In this document: in pieces, positions 12,005-54,754 of the stretch
Numbering within the stretch: the stretch's first letter is position 1
Layout: every line of letters begins with the position of its first letter
Origin: Microcebus murinus
Lineage: Eukaryota > Chordata > Mammalia > Primates > Cheirogaleidae
DNA: 64,000 nt
Assembly: GCF_040939455.1 (NCBI RefSeq)
Contig: NC_134117.1
Span: 30,311,501-30,375,500, forward strand
Direction: 5' to 3'
Notes under the pieces: model-generated
Databases searched by the model: none
What the model was told of the DNA's origin: nothing
The model's input: the letters and a program-made list of their open reading frames with translations, nothing else
Made by a program: the position numbers and the translations under genes

Positions 12005-12170
12005 GTAAGTGATAACGCACCACGGTGGGCATCAGAAGGTTTCAGCTCAAATCCCAGTTCAGCCTCCCATGAGCTGTGAGGCACTGACAGGACTCCTGTT
12101 CTCCCAGCCTCCACTTCCCCATTTGAAAAATAAGAAATGATAATTTCTGCCTTCTGAGGTTGTTTTTCAT
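12005..12170 (+). mobile_element. MIR SINE
   Basis: Resembles the MIR consensus along its length: a central core with TTCAGCTCAAATCCCAG (near 12040), then a GAGCTGTGAGGCACTGA-like block and CCACTTCCCCATTTGAAAAATAAG (near 12110-12135). It is ancient and diverged, as MIRs are in all mammals. Confidence 0.75.
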
Positions 12171-12615
12171 CTAACTGAAATTCATATCAATTCATTGTTT
12201 AATAACTTGATTTACCTTTTCTCGTTGTAGATGTATGTATTGTGTCTGCTATTTCATGTTTAGGCACCGATATTAAGTATTTGAAAGGATTCTGTTATCA
12301 AGGACAACCTCTGCTAATGTTAGATATAGCATCCAAACGTACACATTTTATATGCAAACCATAGAATACACTGATCTTCCTCAAAGTAATAAATTCTGAG
12401 CTGGCCGTTCTGGATTCTGAGAATCCAGAATTTTTGGTGATTTTCTTTCATCAATTATTTGCTTCAGTTCTTCCATCATGAGAGCTCACTGAAACCACAA
12501 GGGCCTTAGGAAAATTACCAACACATGGGCTGCGATCCCGTATAATTAAACCAGAATGTGCAGGGCGGGTACTGGAAAGAAGGCTAGAGTACATTTTATT
12601 TTTCTCTCTCTCAGT

Positions 12616-12628
12616 GGGCCAAAGTCCA
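12616..12628 (+). promoter_or_regulatory. HNF4-type DR1 site of the CYP2C promoter
   Basis: GGGCCAAAGTCCA is a good direct-repeat-1 half-site pair for HNF4alpha and lies 138-150 bp upstream of the ATG. Human CYP2C promoters carry HNF4 (HPF-1) motifs at similar distances, and these drive liver expression. The motif is seen directly; its use is inferred from the family. Confidence 0.7.
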
Positions 12629-12709
12629 CTCAGCAGAGAATATCAAGTGGGCCTATGTGCTCAGCCACTATGCAGGTCACAGAGCAGACACTACTTTAGC
12701 AGGGAGTGT

Positions 12710-12716
12710 TATAAAA
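12710..12716 (+). promoter_or_regulatory. TATA-like box of CYP2C
   Basis: TATAAAA lies 50-56 bp before the start codon. Transcription starting 25-30 bp downstream would give a 5' UTR of about 25 nt, as usual for CYP2C mRNAs. Confidence 0.7.
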
Positions 12717-12765
12717 GCCTTGGAGTGCAAGCTCACAGTTGTCTTAGTAAGAAGAGAAGGCTGCA

Positions 12766-43476
<30,711 letters not shown>

Positions 43477-43835
43477 AGAAGTTCAGATATCTGCCTGCTG
43501 TGGCTGTTCTCTGCCTCTCTCCTATCAATGGTGTCTTCAGCCTCCTTGCTATTATTAGGGATGTCTTCTCTGACCTGTTCTCTCACATCTCCCCATTCCC
43601 TTAACATGCAGTGAACGTCCAATGTCCACTAAGGAGAGTTTCCGTAATTTTACACACAACTATATCTATGTCTGCTCTTCCTTACACTCTGTAACACAGT
43701 ATTTACTACCACATGTGACAATACTTACCTAGTCTAGAGTTATCACTTGAAAACACAGTAAAATGATTAATGTATGATAATTCACAGCCATTTCTCCAGT
43801 GCATGTTTTAAATAAAAAGTGTTATTAATTGCTGA
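43477..43835 (+). other. CYP2C8-like: CYP2C 3' UTR
   Basis: Non-coding sequence from the stop codon to about 20 bp past the AATAAA. The length of about 350 nt is typical of CYP2C mRNAs. No repeat is inserted in it. Confidence 0.75.
43811..43816 (+). terminator. CYP2C8-like: CYP2C polyadenylation signal
   Basis: AATAAA 335 bp after the stop codon, followed by a T-rich stretch (TTTCCTTGTTTTGT near 43850) that could serve as the downstream element. It is the first canonical hexamer after the stop. Confidence 0.8.
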
Positions 43836-44920
43836 ATCAGATCACAGACTTTCCTTGTTTTGTACATAATGCAAGTAGGAAATTAAAGAAAACAGATTCC
43901 TGGAGCTCATGCTGGTCCTCATAGTGATAAGCACAGAGAGGGACAAAGGGGAAGAAGGCAGGGAAGCTCTCTTGGAGGTGTGTCACCAAGAGCTACTGGA
44001 GGTTTACATTTGAAAGAGAGAGCCTGTGTCCAGGGACAGCTTTAACCTTTATATTGACAGGATCAGTGACAGTTATCAATGAACATTAAATGTTGAAATT
44101 CCTGTTCTGCTTGAGTGTTACTGTAAATAGCAAGTAAAGATCTAGAATGCTCTTTTCACTCTCTATCCTTAGACTCGACTGTGAACATATGGTTTCATAT
44201 TGCTACTCATGTATTCTGAGTGTAATGATTCTCTCCCCAGAAAAGAATGACATCTCTGGAAAGCCTCACAGAATTGTATTATTCTTCTAGTTTCTATCTC
44301 TATGTTTTACACATAATATATATGTGATAGTAATTTGATGTTTGGGGGCTAAAATTATAAGTCTCATAGCATGTGTACAGCATCAGTAGGTAAACATGTA
44401 TCTGTGACAAATTCTAGTCTTCTCTCCCCCTTTTTTCTGTTTTGAAGTAAGATGAGAAATGACATGATCCATTAACCTTTTCCAAGCTCATCTAGAGAAA
44501 GCCATTTATACTTGGCCTGCATTTGTAATTTAATACACACATATAGTTGTGTCTATATCTCTATGCATGTATGTGTGCATAGGTGTAAATTAAAATACAG
44601 CATATATTATATACAAACATATACATGTGGATTTGAAAGTCATTATTTAAAATATTCATGTTACACATACTGTTAAAGAACTTACTGGTGTTTACTAAAC
44701 AATAAGCCAGGTTACAGGGTAAATGTCTAAGATACTAGAAACATGGGTAAATAATTTGATAGGACTTGTTATGTATTAGTTAATGGAAATAGCTATTAAA
44801 CTTTGAAAATAGCTTAAAAATAAAAAGTGCAAATTTAGCCTATATTATCTTCCATTAGCCTTTTTGGCTGGCAAATGAAAAAATTTTAATTTTTTAGCCA
44901 ATGTGTGAGAAACAGGCTTT
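43836..44920. other. CYP2C downstream flank, nothing recognised
   Basis: AT-rich unique sequence with an ATAT/CATA-rich stretch at 44525-44640. No second CYP2C exon is visible. Confidence 0.5.
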
Positions 44921-44924
44921 TTTT

Positions 44925-45240
44925 AAATGTCTGATTTTCAATTGCATTGATTTCTGCTCTAATTTTTATGATTTCCTTTCCTCTGCTTACTTAGGAATGA
45001 ATTAGCTCTTCATTTTCCAGTTTCCTAATGTATATGTTTAGATTACTGATTTTATATCATTTACCTTTTTATGAAAGGAAGTTTATTCATAGACATTCAA
45101 TGCCATAAATTATCTTATAAGTACTGACTTTAATCCACAACCTGTCTCTCACTCAAGACCCAGCATTAATGTATTCTTTAAATTAACTGACACTTAACAA
45201 GTTCCAAAATTAATTTTTCTGGATTCTCTTACCTTGTTGG
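44925..45240 (-). mobile_element. Ancient L1M ORF2 fragment
   Basis: Reversed L1M text: TTTTCAATTGCATTGATTTCTGCTCTAATTTTTATGATTTCC near 44935, then AGCTCTTCATTTTCCAGTTTCCTAATG near 45005. Strongly diverged. Confidence 0.65.
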
Positions 45241-45384
45241 TTTAGAAAACCTTAGAAGGTGGAAGAGGATTTTCATATTTCAAATGATTCTGGTGTTTAA
45301 TGGCTCATAGAAAATATTGTATCTAGGAATATCAGACTGACCTGCTGAATTATAATATACTACTTACAGAAAGTCTTCACGACA

Positions 45385-46520
45385 TTTGATTTGGCAATGA
45401 TTTCTTCAATGTGACACCCAAAGCATAGGCAATGAAAGCAAAGATAGATATATTGGTCTTCATCAAAGTTAACTTTCTACATCTAAAGTGTATAAAAACT
45501 TTCTACTATCAAGAGTGTATAAAAACGCAAAGAATAGCAGAAAATATTTGGAATCATATATCTTTGAGAGATAATGTCCAAAATACATAATGTATTTCTA
45601 CAACTCAATAACATCAACTAAAAGGACAAAAACTGGTTCAAAATACGCAAAGTGCAAGAATGAACATTTCACCAGAGAAGATAAAGAATGGCTTAAGTGC
45701 TTGAAAACATGCACATTATCACTGATCATTAGGGTAATGCAAATCAAAACATCAGTGAGACACCACCTTCTACCCATTGGGATGGTTGTTCTTAACATTC
45801 AGCAAATACTAAGTGTTGATGAAAATGTGGAGAAATCAGGAAACTTGTGCACTTCTTGGGGGAATGTATAATGATGCAGCCATGATCAGAAATGGTATAG
45901 TGCTTCCAAGGAAACTTAGTGAGAGAATTACTGTATGACCCATCAATTCAAACACTGGGTATATACCCCAAAGAAATGAAAGCTGGGTATCATAGAGATA
46001 TTTATACCTCAATGTTAATAGCAGCAGCATTCACAAAATCCAAAGGTAGAAGCATCCCAAGTGCTCATTGACTAAACAATGGGATAAACAACATGTGTTA
46101 TATACATACATTGGAATATTATTCAGGCTTTAAGGGAAAGTAAATTCTGACACTGCTACAACATGAATAAAACTGGAAGATATTATGTGAAGAGAAAATA
46201 GCCAGTCATAATTATACAAAATATTGTGATATATGATTCCACTTCCATGAGATTCCTAGAATAAGCAAATTCTTAGTAACAGAAAGTCTCCATGGGTTAT
46301 TATATGGGTGGTTGTCAGGGACAGGAGGTATTTGAGAATATGGAGTTATTGTTTAATGACACAAAGTTCAGTTTTGTCAGATGAAAAGAGTTCTGGAGAT
46401 TGTATTCTTGGTTGCATAATAATGTGAATGTACTTAATTCTACTAAACTGTACACTAAAAATTGTTAAACTGGATAATTTCATGTTAAATATGTCTTGCT
46501 ACAATTAAACACTCCAAAAA
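45385..46520 (+). mobile_element. Ancient L1M: ORF2 3' end and 3' UTR
   Basis: Sense-strand L1M with typical lines: ATAATGTCCAAAATACATAATG near 45572, ATTAGGGTAATGCAAATCAAAACA near 45728, GTGTTGATGAAAATGTGGAGAAATC near 45813, GGAATATTATTCAGGC near 46112, AAATTGTTAAACTGGATAATTT near 46459. A short internal repeat (AACTTTCTAC...GTGTATAAAAAC) lies at 45470-45525. Confidence 0.8.
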
Positions 46521-47096
46521 TCTACTACTTATATTATCTGGATAGTACAGTAGAATGACAATGACTTAAATAACATTTCCTCAATAAAGCTACCATGAAA
46601 ACTCTAATAAAATCAAGATGAAAAGGAGCACTGCTGAAATTACTCATGGTGCACGTGTTGCTGAAAACCTGTGAATTCAGAGACCTCAATCCATGCAGTT
46701 CCTTTTCACAGGTGTCCCCTCCAGAATGTGCCTGTCTTGGGTCACTCTCCAGAGACTTCCATGAACTGAGTTCTTGTCAGTATTTTCTCCAGATTGAAGC
46801 AGTGTTACCCATGAGGAGGTGGGACTGATGAAGCTACTCCACCATGACTGGAAGGATGAGCTTCCTCACTGCATCACTGAACTTAGGAAAGGAACCACTT
46901 CCTGCCTAGCCCTGACTCCTTTCCCAGAGTAGTCACTGCAGCAGGGCTGGACAGGTAGTTTACCCTGATCCCAATGCCCTGACCTCAGTTTGTGTGCAAA
47001 TCCTTCAGGTGGTGAAGGTGAGGATCCCAGTGGGATCACACCTGGGGGTGAGGCTCCTCACTGGGATCTTTCTTCCCCTGGACCTTCCCACTAGGC
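46521..47096. other. Intergenic sequence, nothing firm
   Basis: No repeat clearly recognised. It may hold the decayed 3' part of the pseudogene at 47097-47707, but no convincing match could be followed. Confidence 0.35.
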
Positions 47097-47707
47097 CTAG
47101 ACACTAGCATTGACATGACTGGTTCTAAGAAGAGGAGGCACTGAAATTTTTGTTGTGGGGAAAGGAGGAACCTCCCTTTTTAATTTTAAGAATAGCTCTT
47201 TTGGATCCAAGGGAAACTTGAGATTGGGAAGTAAATGTGGAGGAGAGGCTGGAAGCCAAGGGGATTGTCTGAGGAGAGAGGCAAGCAATCCTCCTCTGTC
47301 AGGGGAAACAGTACCTTGTGCATGGAGAGTAAGGAGCAAATGCTCCCTACCAAATGCTTCATCAGGACCATCAATTGACTGTGGATTTATATCTGTAAAC
47401 AAGAGTTTAATCATAGTTGGGAGATTCTCAGTGTCATGTCTGCAAGCTCTTGTCTGCTGATGATGAGATTTCTTTTAGCCTTTAAGGTTATCATCCAATT
47501 ATCATAGGCTTTTGTTTCCAGCAACAAAATCTGCCTCTGAGAAGAAGAATTGGCTCTTTCCAGCATTTCTTCTAGGTCTTTGATTCCTTTATTGTAGGAC
47601 TCCAGTTCTTCATTTTTAAAGATTATCATGTCCTTTGCTATGGAAATTCTCACCTTTTGCTGCAAGTCATGATTTGCCTTGGTAGATATTAACTCAATAC
47701 AATCCAT
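47097..47707 (-). pseudogene. Probable retropseudogene of the MIA2/CTAGE5 (TANGO1-like) family
   Basis: Reading the minus strand from 47707, 98 codons are open in a Glu/Lys/Leu-rich coiled coil. They include LEEMLERANSSS, then KAYDNWMITLKAKRNL, resembling the KAHDNW...AERNL segment of MIA2/CTAGE proteins. After a stop the next block (47414 leftward) reads IKLLFTDINPQSIDGPDEAFGREH, resembling the IKLLEKDP...AFGREH segment that directly follows in that family, and then degrades in a proline-rich stretch. The two segments lie adjacent without introns, which suggests a processed copy. The family members act in cargo export from the endoplasmic reticulum; this relic is broken. Recognition is from memory of the family and needs a protein search. 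Confidence 0.65.
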
Positions 47708-48390
47708 TTCTTTGTGGGGTTAAAGTCAAGTCATTTCATTTTCTTTCTCATCAAGATGCATGTTTTAGTCACAATAAATATGTTCTTTATTTCTGTTTTC
47801 TGACATGCCTTGGGCCCGCTGATACCCAATTAAAATGGGCACAACTAGTACAGAGATATTAATTGTAAACTACATTTTTAGATGAAAAGTCCCAGGGGTC
47901 CTCAAAGAAATGGCTTATTGGAGAGCTGAGGTAGGGCAAATACAAGATGACCCAAGAATATACTGCTGTGTCAAAAAATAAAAAATCTCAAGTATTGCAT
48001 GGGCCATGGGAAAGGTAAAAGAATCCAACCATTTAGGAGACACGTGAGCATAAAATAAAGGATCATTGTAGTGGATTATAACCCTTAGAAAACAAACAAT
48101 TAATGATTACTTACTCATATTAATAAAAAATAAATAACCAAAAATTTGATGAGAAATGGATAATTACAGAATATTTTTTTATTTCAGCATATTATGGGGG
48201 TACAGATTTTAAGGTTTCAATAAATGCCCATTTCCCCCCCTCCCGCCCAAGTCTGAGTCTCCATATGACCATCCCCCAGATGGTGCACATCTCACTCATT
48301 ATATATGTATATACCCGCCCCCCTCCCCCCTCCAACCTGCCCAATACCCTATTACTGTAATACCTATGTGACCACTTAGGTGCTGCTCAG

Positions 48391-51300
48391 TTAATACCAA
48401 TTTGCTGGTGAGTATATGTGGTGCTTGTTTTTCAATTCTTGGGAAACTTCACTTAATACTATGGGTTCCAGCTCTAACCAGGAAAATATAAGATGTGCTA
48501 TGTCACCATTGTTTCTTAGAGCTGAATAGTACTCCATGGTATACATATACCACATTTTATTAATCCATTCTTAGATTGATGGGCACTTGGGCTGTTTCCA
48601 CAGCCTTGCAATTATGAATTGTGCTGCTATAAACATTCGAGTGCAGGTGTCTTTTTTGTAGAGTGTCATTGGATCTTTTGGGTAGATGCCCAGCAATGGG
48701 ATTGCTGGATCAAATGGTAGATTCACTTGTATCGCTTTAAGGTATCTCCATATTGCTTTCCACAGAGGTTGAACTAGTTTGCAGTCCGACCAGCAGTGTA
48801 GGAGTGTTCCTCTCTCTCCACAACCACGCCAGCAGTTATTGTTTGGAGACTTTTTGATAAAGGCCATTCTCACTGGAGTTAAGTGATATCTCATTGTGGT
48901 TTTGATTTGCATTTCCCTGATGATTAGAGATGGTGAGCATTTTTTCATATGTTTGTAGGCCATTCTTCTGTCTTCTTTAGAAAAGCTTCTGTTCAAGTAC
49001 TTTGCCCACTTTTTAATGGGGTTATTTGATTTTTTCTTCCTGATTTTCGTGAGTTCTAAGTATATTCTAGTTATCAGTCCCTTATCGGATGCATAGGATG
49101 CAAAAATTTTCTCCCATTCTGTAGGTTGTCTGTTTACTTTCATGACTATTTCTTTGGCTGTACAGAGGCTTTGTAGTTTGATCATGTCCCATTTATTTAT
49201 TTTTGTTGCTGCTGTGATTGCCTTTGGGTACTTCTTCATAAACTCTTTGCCCAGGCTGATGTCTAGGAGAGTGTTTCCAACGTTTTCCTCTAGAATTCTA
49301 ATAGTTTCATACCTTAGGTTTAAGTCTGTTACCCAGCGTGAGTTGATTTTTGTGAGAGGTGAAAGGTATGGGTCCTGTTTTAGCCTTCTACAGGTGGCTA
49401 TCCAGTTTTCCCAGCACCATTTATTGAAAAGGGATTCTTTTCCTCAGCGTATGTTTTTGTCTGCTTTGTCAAAGATTAGATGGCTATATGAGGATGGTTT
49501 TATATCAGGATTCTCACATCTGTTCCACTGGTCAATATTCCTGTTTTTGTGCCAATACCATATTGTTTTAATTACTACAGCTTTGTAGTATAGTTTGATA
49601 TCTGGCATATTAATGCCTCCCATTTTGTTTTGGTTGCCTAGAATTGCTCTTGATATTCGGGGTCTTCTTTGGTTCCATACAAAGCGTAAAATTATTTTTT
49701 CTATATCTGTGAAGAATGCTGATGGGATTTTAATAGGTATTGCATTGAATCTGTAATTCAGTTTGGGTAGTATAGACATTTTGATGATATTGAGTCTGCC
49801 GATCCACGAGCATGGTATGGATTTCCATCTGTTTACATCCTCTGCTATTTCCGTCCTCAGTGTTTCATAGTTCTCCCTGTAGAGGTCTTTTACCTCTTTG
49901 GTTAAGTATATTCCTAGGTACTTTAATTTCTTTGTTGCTATTGTGAAGGGAATTGAGTCTTTGATTTGGTTCTCATTTGATTGTTGTTGGCGTATATGAA
50001 TGCTTCTGATTTCTGTGTATTGATTTTGTATCCTGAGACTTTACTAAATTCTTTGATCAGTTCCAGGAGTTTCTTGGTTGAATCCTTGGGGTTTTCTAGA
50101 TATAATATCATATCATCAGCAAAGAGTGAAAGTTTGATCTCTTCTGCCCCTATTTGGATACCTTTAATTCCATTTTCTTGTCTGATTGATATAGCCAAGA
50201 CTCCCAGCACTATGTTGAATAGAAGTGGAGACAGTGGGCAGCCTTGTCTGGTTCCAGTTCTAAGTGGGAATGATTTCAATTTTCCCCCATTCAGTATGAT
50301 GTTGGCTATGGGTCTGTCATATATGGCTTGTATCATTTTTAGGTATGTCCTTTCTATGCCTATTTTCTTAAGTGTTCGTATCATGAAAGGGTGTTGAATT
50401 TTGTCAAAAGCTTTTTCCACATCTATTGAAAGAATCATGTGGTCTTTGTTTTTGCTTCTGTTTATGTGGTGAATTGCATTTATAGATTTACATATGTTGA
50501 ACCATCCCTGTATCCCTGGGATGAAGCCCACTTGGTCGTGATGGATTATTTTTTTGATAAGCGTCTGGATTCTGTTAGCTAAGATTTTGTTGAAAATTTT
50601 TGCATCTATATTCATTAGGGATATTGGTCTGTAGTTTTCTTTTTTTATTGCATCCTTTCCTGGTTTTGGTATGAGAGTAATATTCACTTCATGAAAGGTG
50701 TCAGGGAGGTTTCCGTTTTTCTCGATGTGGAATAGTTTCTGCAAGATAGGTACTAGTTCTTCTTTGTAAGTGTGGTAAAATTCGGGTGTGAAGCCATCTG
50801 GACCGGGACTTTTCTTTTTAGGGAGATTTTTAATTGCTGTTTCTATTTCAGCTATTGATTTTGGTCTGCTCAGGGAATCTATTTCTTCCTGGTTGAGCCT
50901 AGGGAGGCTGCGTGTTTCTAGAAATTTGTCCATTTCCTCCACATTTTCCAGTTTGTGTGCATAAAGATTTTTGTAGTATTCATAAATTATATCTTGTATC
51001 TCTTTGGGATCAGTTGTGATATCCCCTTTTTTATTCCTGATGGAGCTTATTAGAGATTTCTCTTTTCTGCTTTTCGTTAGCTTAGTCAATGGTGTGTCAA
51101 TTTTGTTTATTTTTTCAAAGAACCAACTTTTTGTTTTATTAATCTCCTGAATAGCTTTCCTGTTTTCAATTTCATTTAGTTCTGATTTGATCTTGTTGAT
51201 TTCACTTCTTCTGCTGGGTTTGGGGTTGGTCTGTTCTTCTTTTTCCAGCTCTTTGAGTCGTTTCATTAGAATGTCTATTTGTAATCTTTTTGTCTTTTGG

Positions 51301-52263
51301 TTATAGACATTTATGGAGATAAACTTTCCTGTCAAAACTGCTTTAGCTGTGTCCCAGAGGAGTTGAAAAACTTGACTCTCCATTGTCGTTTTCTTCATAG
51401 AATTTTTTTATTTCTATCTTGATTTCTTCATTTATGAAGTAATCATTTAGTAGGAGGTTGTTTAATTTCCACGTTTTTGTGTAGAAATGTGAGTTTCTGT
51501 TAGGGTTGATTTCTAATTTTATTCCACTGTGATCTGAGAAGGTACTTGGTATGATTTCTATTTTTTTAAATTTCTTTAGGTTTACTTTGTGTCCTAGGAT
51601 ATGGTCAATCTTAGAGAATGTCCCATGAGCTGATGAGAAGAACGCATATTCAGTGGATTTTGGGTAGAATGTCCTGTAGATGTCAGTCAGACCCAATTGT
51701 TCCAGGGTTTTGTTTAAGTTCATTATTTCTTTATTAATTTTCTGTTTGGAGGATCTGTCTGGTGCCGTCAGTGGGGTGTTGAAATCTCCGGTGATTATGG
51801 AATTGCTATTAATCCACTTGCTTAGATCCAGTAAGGTTTGCTTTATGAAACTGGGTGCACCTAAGTTGAGTGCATATATATTTAAGATTGTTATCTCTTC
51901 TTGCTGAAGTGTGCCCTTCACCATTATATAGTGTCCCTCTTTGTCTTTCACTAGTTTTGTTTGTTTAAAAACTAAACCATCGGAAATTAGAACTGCCACG
52001 CCAGCCTTCTTTTGGCTTCCAGTTCCCTGGAATACTGATTTCCACCCTTTTACTTTTAGTCTATATGCATCCTTGCAGGTTAGATGTGTTTCCTGAAGAC
52101 AGCATATACTTGGCCTGTATTTTCTTATCCATTCAGCCAGCCTATGTCTCTTGAGTGGAGAGTTTAAGCCATTCACATTTATTGAGAGAACTGATAGGTA
52201 AGGTAGATTACTGTTCATTGTGTTGGGTTGGATGTTGTTGCTATGATTTCTGTCTTGAGCCAT
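48391..52263 (-). pseudogene. L1-b ORF2 remnant (endonuclease, reverse transcriptase, C-terminal knuckle)
   Basis: About 1,290 codons in four main open blocks. 52263-51343 holds a whole-looking endonuclease domain: LSINVNGLNSPLKR, QETHL, GDFNTPL, DHILGH and SDHSGIKLEI are all present. 51398-49938 is 486 open codons with the RT fingers and palm, including [14 protein letters not shown] and the catalytic FADD. 49779-49444 is thumb-like sequence. 49239-48571 holds the C-terminal part with [18 protein letters not shown], where Trp to Ser differs from sister copies. Frameshifts or stops separate the blocks. Confidence 0.9.
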
Positions 52264-52302
52264 TGTATTATCTGGCCTTTAATCTTTGGGTTTTGGTTGT
52301 TT

Positions 52303-53275
52303 TTATATTCGTGAGTTTTTATAATGGTGTTCCGTGCGTAACACTGTTTTGAGTATTTCTTGTAGGGCTGGTCTTGTCATGGTGAATTCTCTGAGACTTT
52401 GCTTGTCTGAGAATGTCTTTATTTCTCCTTCATATATGAAGCTTAGTTTTTCAGGGAATAAGATTCTAGGCTGGACATTGTTTTATTTCAGAAGAGTGAG
52501 AATGGGGCCCCAGTTTCTCCTTGCTTATAAAGTCTCATTAGAGAAGTGTGGTGTTATTCGTATTAGCTTTCCCTTGTAGGTTACTTGCTTCTTTCTTCTT
52601 ATAGCTCTTAGAAGAGCCTCTTTAGTTGATATTTTGGTCAGTCTGATGACTGCATGTCGTGACGTCTTCCTGTTTGCATTGAATCTCCCAGTGGTCCTCT
52701 GAGCTTCTTGAGCTTGTATATCGAGATTTTGAGCAAGGCCTGGGAAATTTTCCTCTATTATATCTTCAAAAAGCTTGTCTATCCCTTGAGTGTTGTCTTC
52801 TTCCACTTCTGCTAACACCAAGACCCCCACGTTAGGTTTTTTCACATAATCCCACAGCTCTTGTAGGCTTTGCTCTTTTCTCTTGTTTCTCTGCTCTATC
52901 TCTGTGACTGATTTATTTAATTGGAAGGTGTTATCTTCAATCTCTGAGATTCTTTCTTCTGTTTGATCTATCCTGTTCTTGAGACTTTCCACAGTATTTT
53001 CTAATTCCCTGAGTTGATTCTTCCTCTCTAGGACTTTGGTTAAAATTTTCTTCACTGTGTTGATCTTTTTAGTGAACCTTTGTTCCATATCATGGAGTTA
53101 TTTTTGTGGTTTCTTTATGTTGGTTATTGAGTTGTTGTTGCAGGTCGGTGAGTGTTCTTATGATCCACATACGAAATTCCTCTTCTGTCATATTGGTTGC
53201 CTGATTTGGGTTGGTGTCTGTTTCTAGGGGGCTGGTGCTCCTCTTTGGGGGTGTGTTTTCCGTTTGGTTCTTCAT
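52303..53275 (-). pseudogene. L1-b ORF1 remnant
   Basis: Start at 53275 (MKNQTEN...). The first 61 codons run to a break at 53090. The coiled coil and RRM-like core are then open at 53088-52525 (WDYVKKPNVGVLVLAEVEED, TKISTKEALLRAIRRKKQ), and the C-terminal domain follows in interrupted frames to the stop at 52303. Total length of about 324 codons fits a mammalian L1 ORF1. Non-functional. Confidence 0.88.
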
Positions 53276-53279
53276 ATTT

Positions 53280-54740
53280 CCTGAGTTCTTTCACTGATTT
53301 CTTCCCATGTCGATCCGTTGTTGTTTCTTTCCTTTAGGTTTTTGTTTGGGTAATCACACGCCTTTTTCAGTTTCTGAGCCATTAGGTGGTGTCTGTGTGT
53401 GAGATTCGACCACTCCCTGTATATTGAATCAGTGGGTGCCGTGAAAAGGCTGTGAAGGATGCACAGTCCCTGTGAGTAGGTGGCGCTTGCTTGGAGGAAC
53501 AGGCTATGCTGTTGTTTTTGTGTCTTGTTATCAGCTCTTGTTCTGGGCGGAGCTGGGTTGGGTAAGCCTGCCCTCAGGCACCACCAATGTCGTTAGCAGG
53601 GGTCAAAGTTCTGGTCTCTGCTTCCAGGAAAAGCTGTCAGGGCGGGGCTTGAATGGTCCCGCTCAGCCAGAAAGTCTGCTTGTGGGGGTGGGGCTGTCTG
53701 AGACCTGCAGTCTGGAGTGGGCCTCGCTTCTTTCCACCCTCCCCAACTCTGCAGCTACTCCTGCGTCTCTGCCAGCAGGCCAGACCACACTCCAACAGTC
53801 CTCCCCAGATTGTGATGCCGGCGGGGAGGTTCCCTGCACAGGAACGCCACCTGGGCTAAGCGTATGGCCTCTTTTTGGGAGGAGGCTTTGGCCTCTAGTA
53901 CGCTGATCTGCCCCTGAAGGCACACACACCTCAGTAGGCTGTTTACGTATAACCCTTATGTGTCCCGGGCAATGGTAGACCTCGGTGCACGGGATCTGGT
54001 CTGCAGGTCCGACTTCTGGGTCCCAGAGTTCAAACTGTATCCCCACTAGGGAGAGGATTTCTGGTCTCAGTTCACCCACAGGGAGCCCTAGCTGTGTCTA
54101 TGTCTCTCAGCCTCTGATTCGGCACCGTTCTCCTTGGAACACTATGCCAGCAGCACCTGGGAGGGCTGGCAGGTAGGGAGCTCACAGTCTGAGTTCCCCT
54201 TAGTCAGCTGTAGGGTCCCCACAGGAAAAGTCCTGTTCTCTGGAGGTGCCTCCAGCTGATGGCTGTATTGTCTCTCTGGGCAGCCGCGGGTAGGACGGCG
54301 GAGGGGGGGAGGAGGCAATATGGTGCCTGCCCCGCGGCTTGGGTCTGTGCACACGGAGGTGCCGGGAGGGATTTGGGAGCTTGGTGCCATGTCCACTACA
54401 GGCTCACTGCTAGCTGGCGGCGGCCGTCTCTGGGCTGGTGTCCTCAGGTCTCTCCACCCACTGGGAAGCCCACCAGCAGTCCCAAATGCAGGGGAGCGGA
54501 ACAGCAAATCCACGTACCCTTCCCGCTGGTCTCTGGGCTGCTCCCGTGGTAGCCTCCAGTTCTCCTCTGCAGCCTCCTCCCGTGGAGTCTCCCGGGGTCT
54601 CAGGTACCCCTCCTTCCGGCCCTCGTCCTCTGTATGCTCGTCTTCTTGCTTCTTTTTTCTAATTTCTGCTAGAATCTGTCTTTTCTGCAGAGACACTCTG
54701 TCTTTCGGTGTTTCTCATCTGCCATCTTGATCCTGTGCTC
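53280..54740 (-). promoter_or_regulatory. L1-b 5' UTR (internal promoter region)
   Basis: GC-rich and CpG-bearing, about 1.46 kb, reaching the element's true 5' end at the target-site duplication. It contains long open frames on the opposite strand (for example 54320-54730), which lack a conserved ATG across copies. Promoter activity is inferred from the family. Confidence 0.55.
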
Positions 54741-54754
54741 GATAATTACAGAAT

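Larger units (their letters stand above)
48173..54740 (-). mobile_element. Full-length L1 (L1-b) with intact target-site duplication
   Basis: 6,568 bp between perfect 14-bp copies of GATAATTACAGAAT at 48159-48172 and 54741-54754. Minus-strand order: 5' end at 54740 (reading ...GGATCAAGATGGCAGATGAG), GC-rich 5' UTR to 53276, ORF1 from 53275, ORF2 from 52263, 3' UTR and A tail to 48173. It is complete in structure, but ORF1 and ORF2 carry stops and frameshifts, so it cannot move on its own now. It lies 4.7 kb downstream of the CYP2C stop codon, in the opposite orientation. Confidence 0.97.

Noticed and set aside
49938..51398. 486-codon open frame as a host gene
   Set aside because: It is L1 ORF2 reverse transcriptase sequence ([18 protein letters not shown]), not a host gene.
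53472..54730. Long open frames (up to 144 codons) on the + strand of the L1-b 5' UTR as host genes
   Set aside because: They lie wholly inside an L1 5' UTR, where GC-rich DNA leaves frames open; copies elsewhere do not share a start codon.
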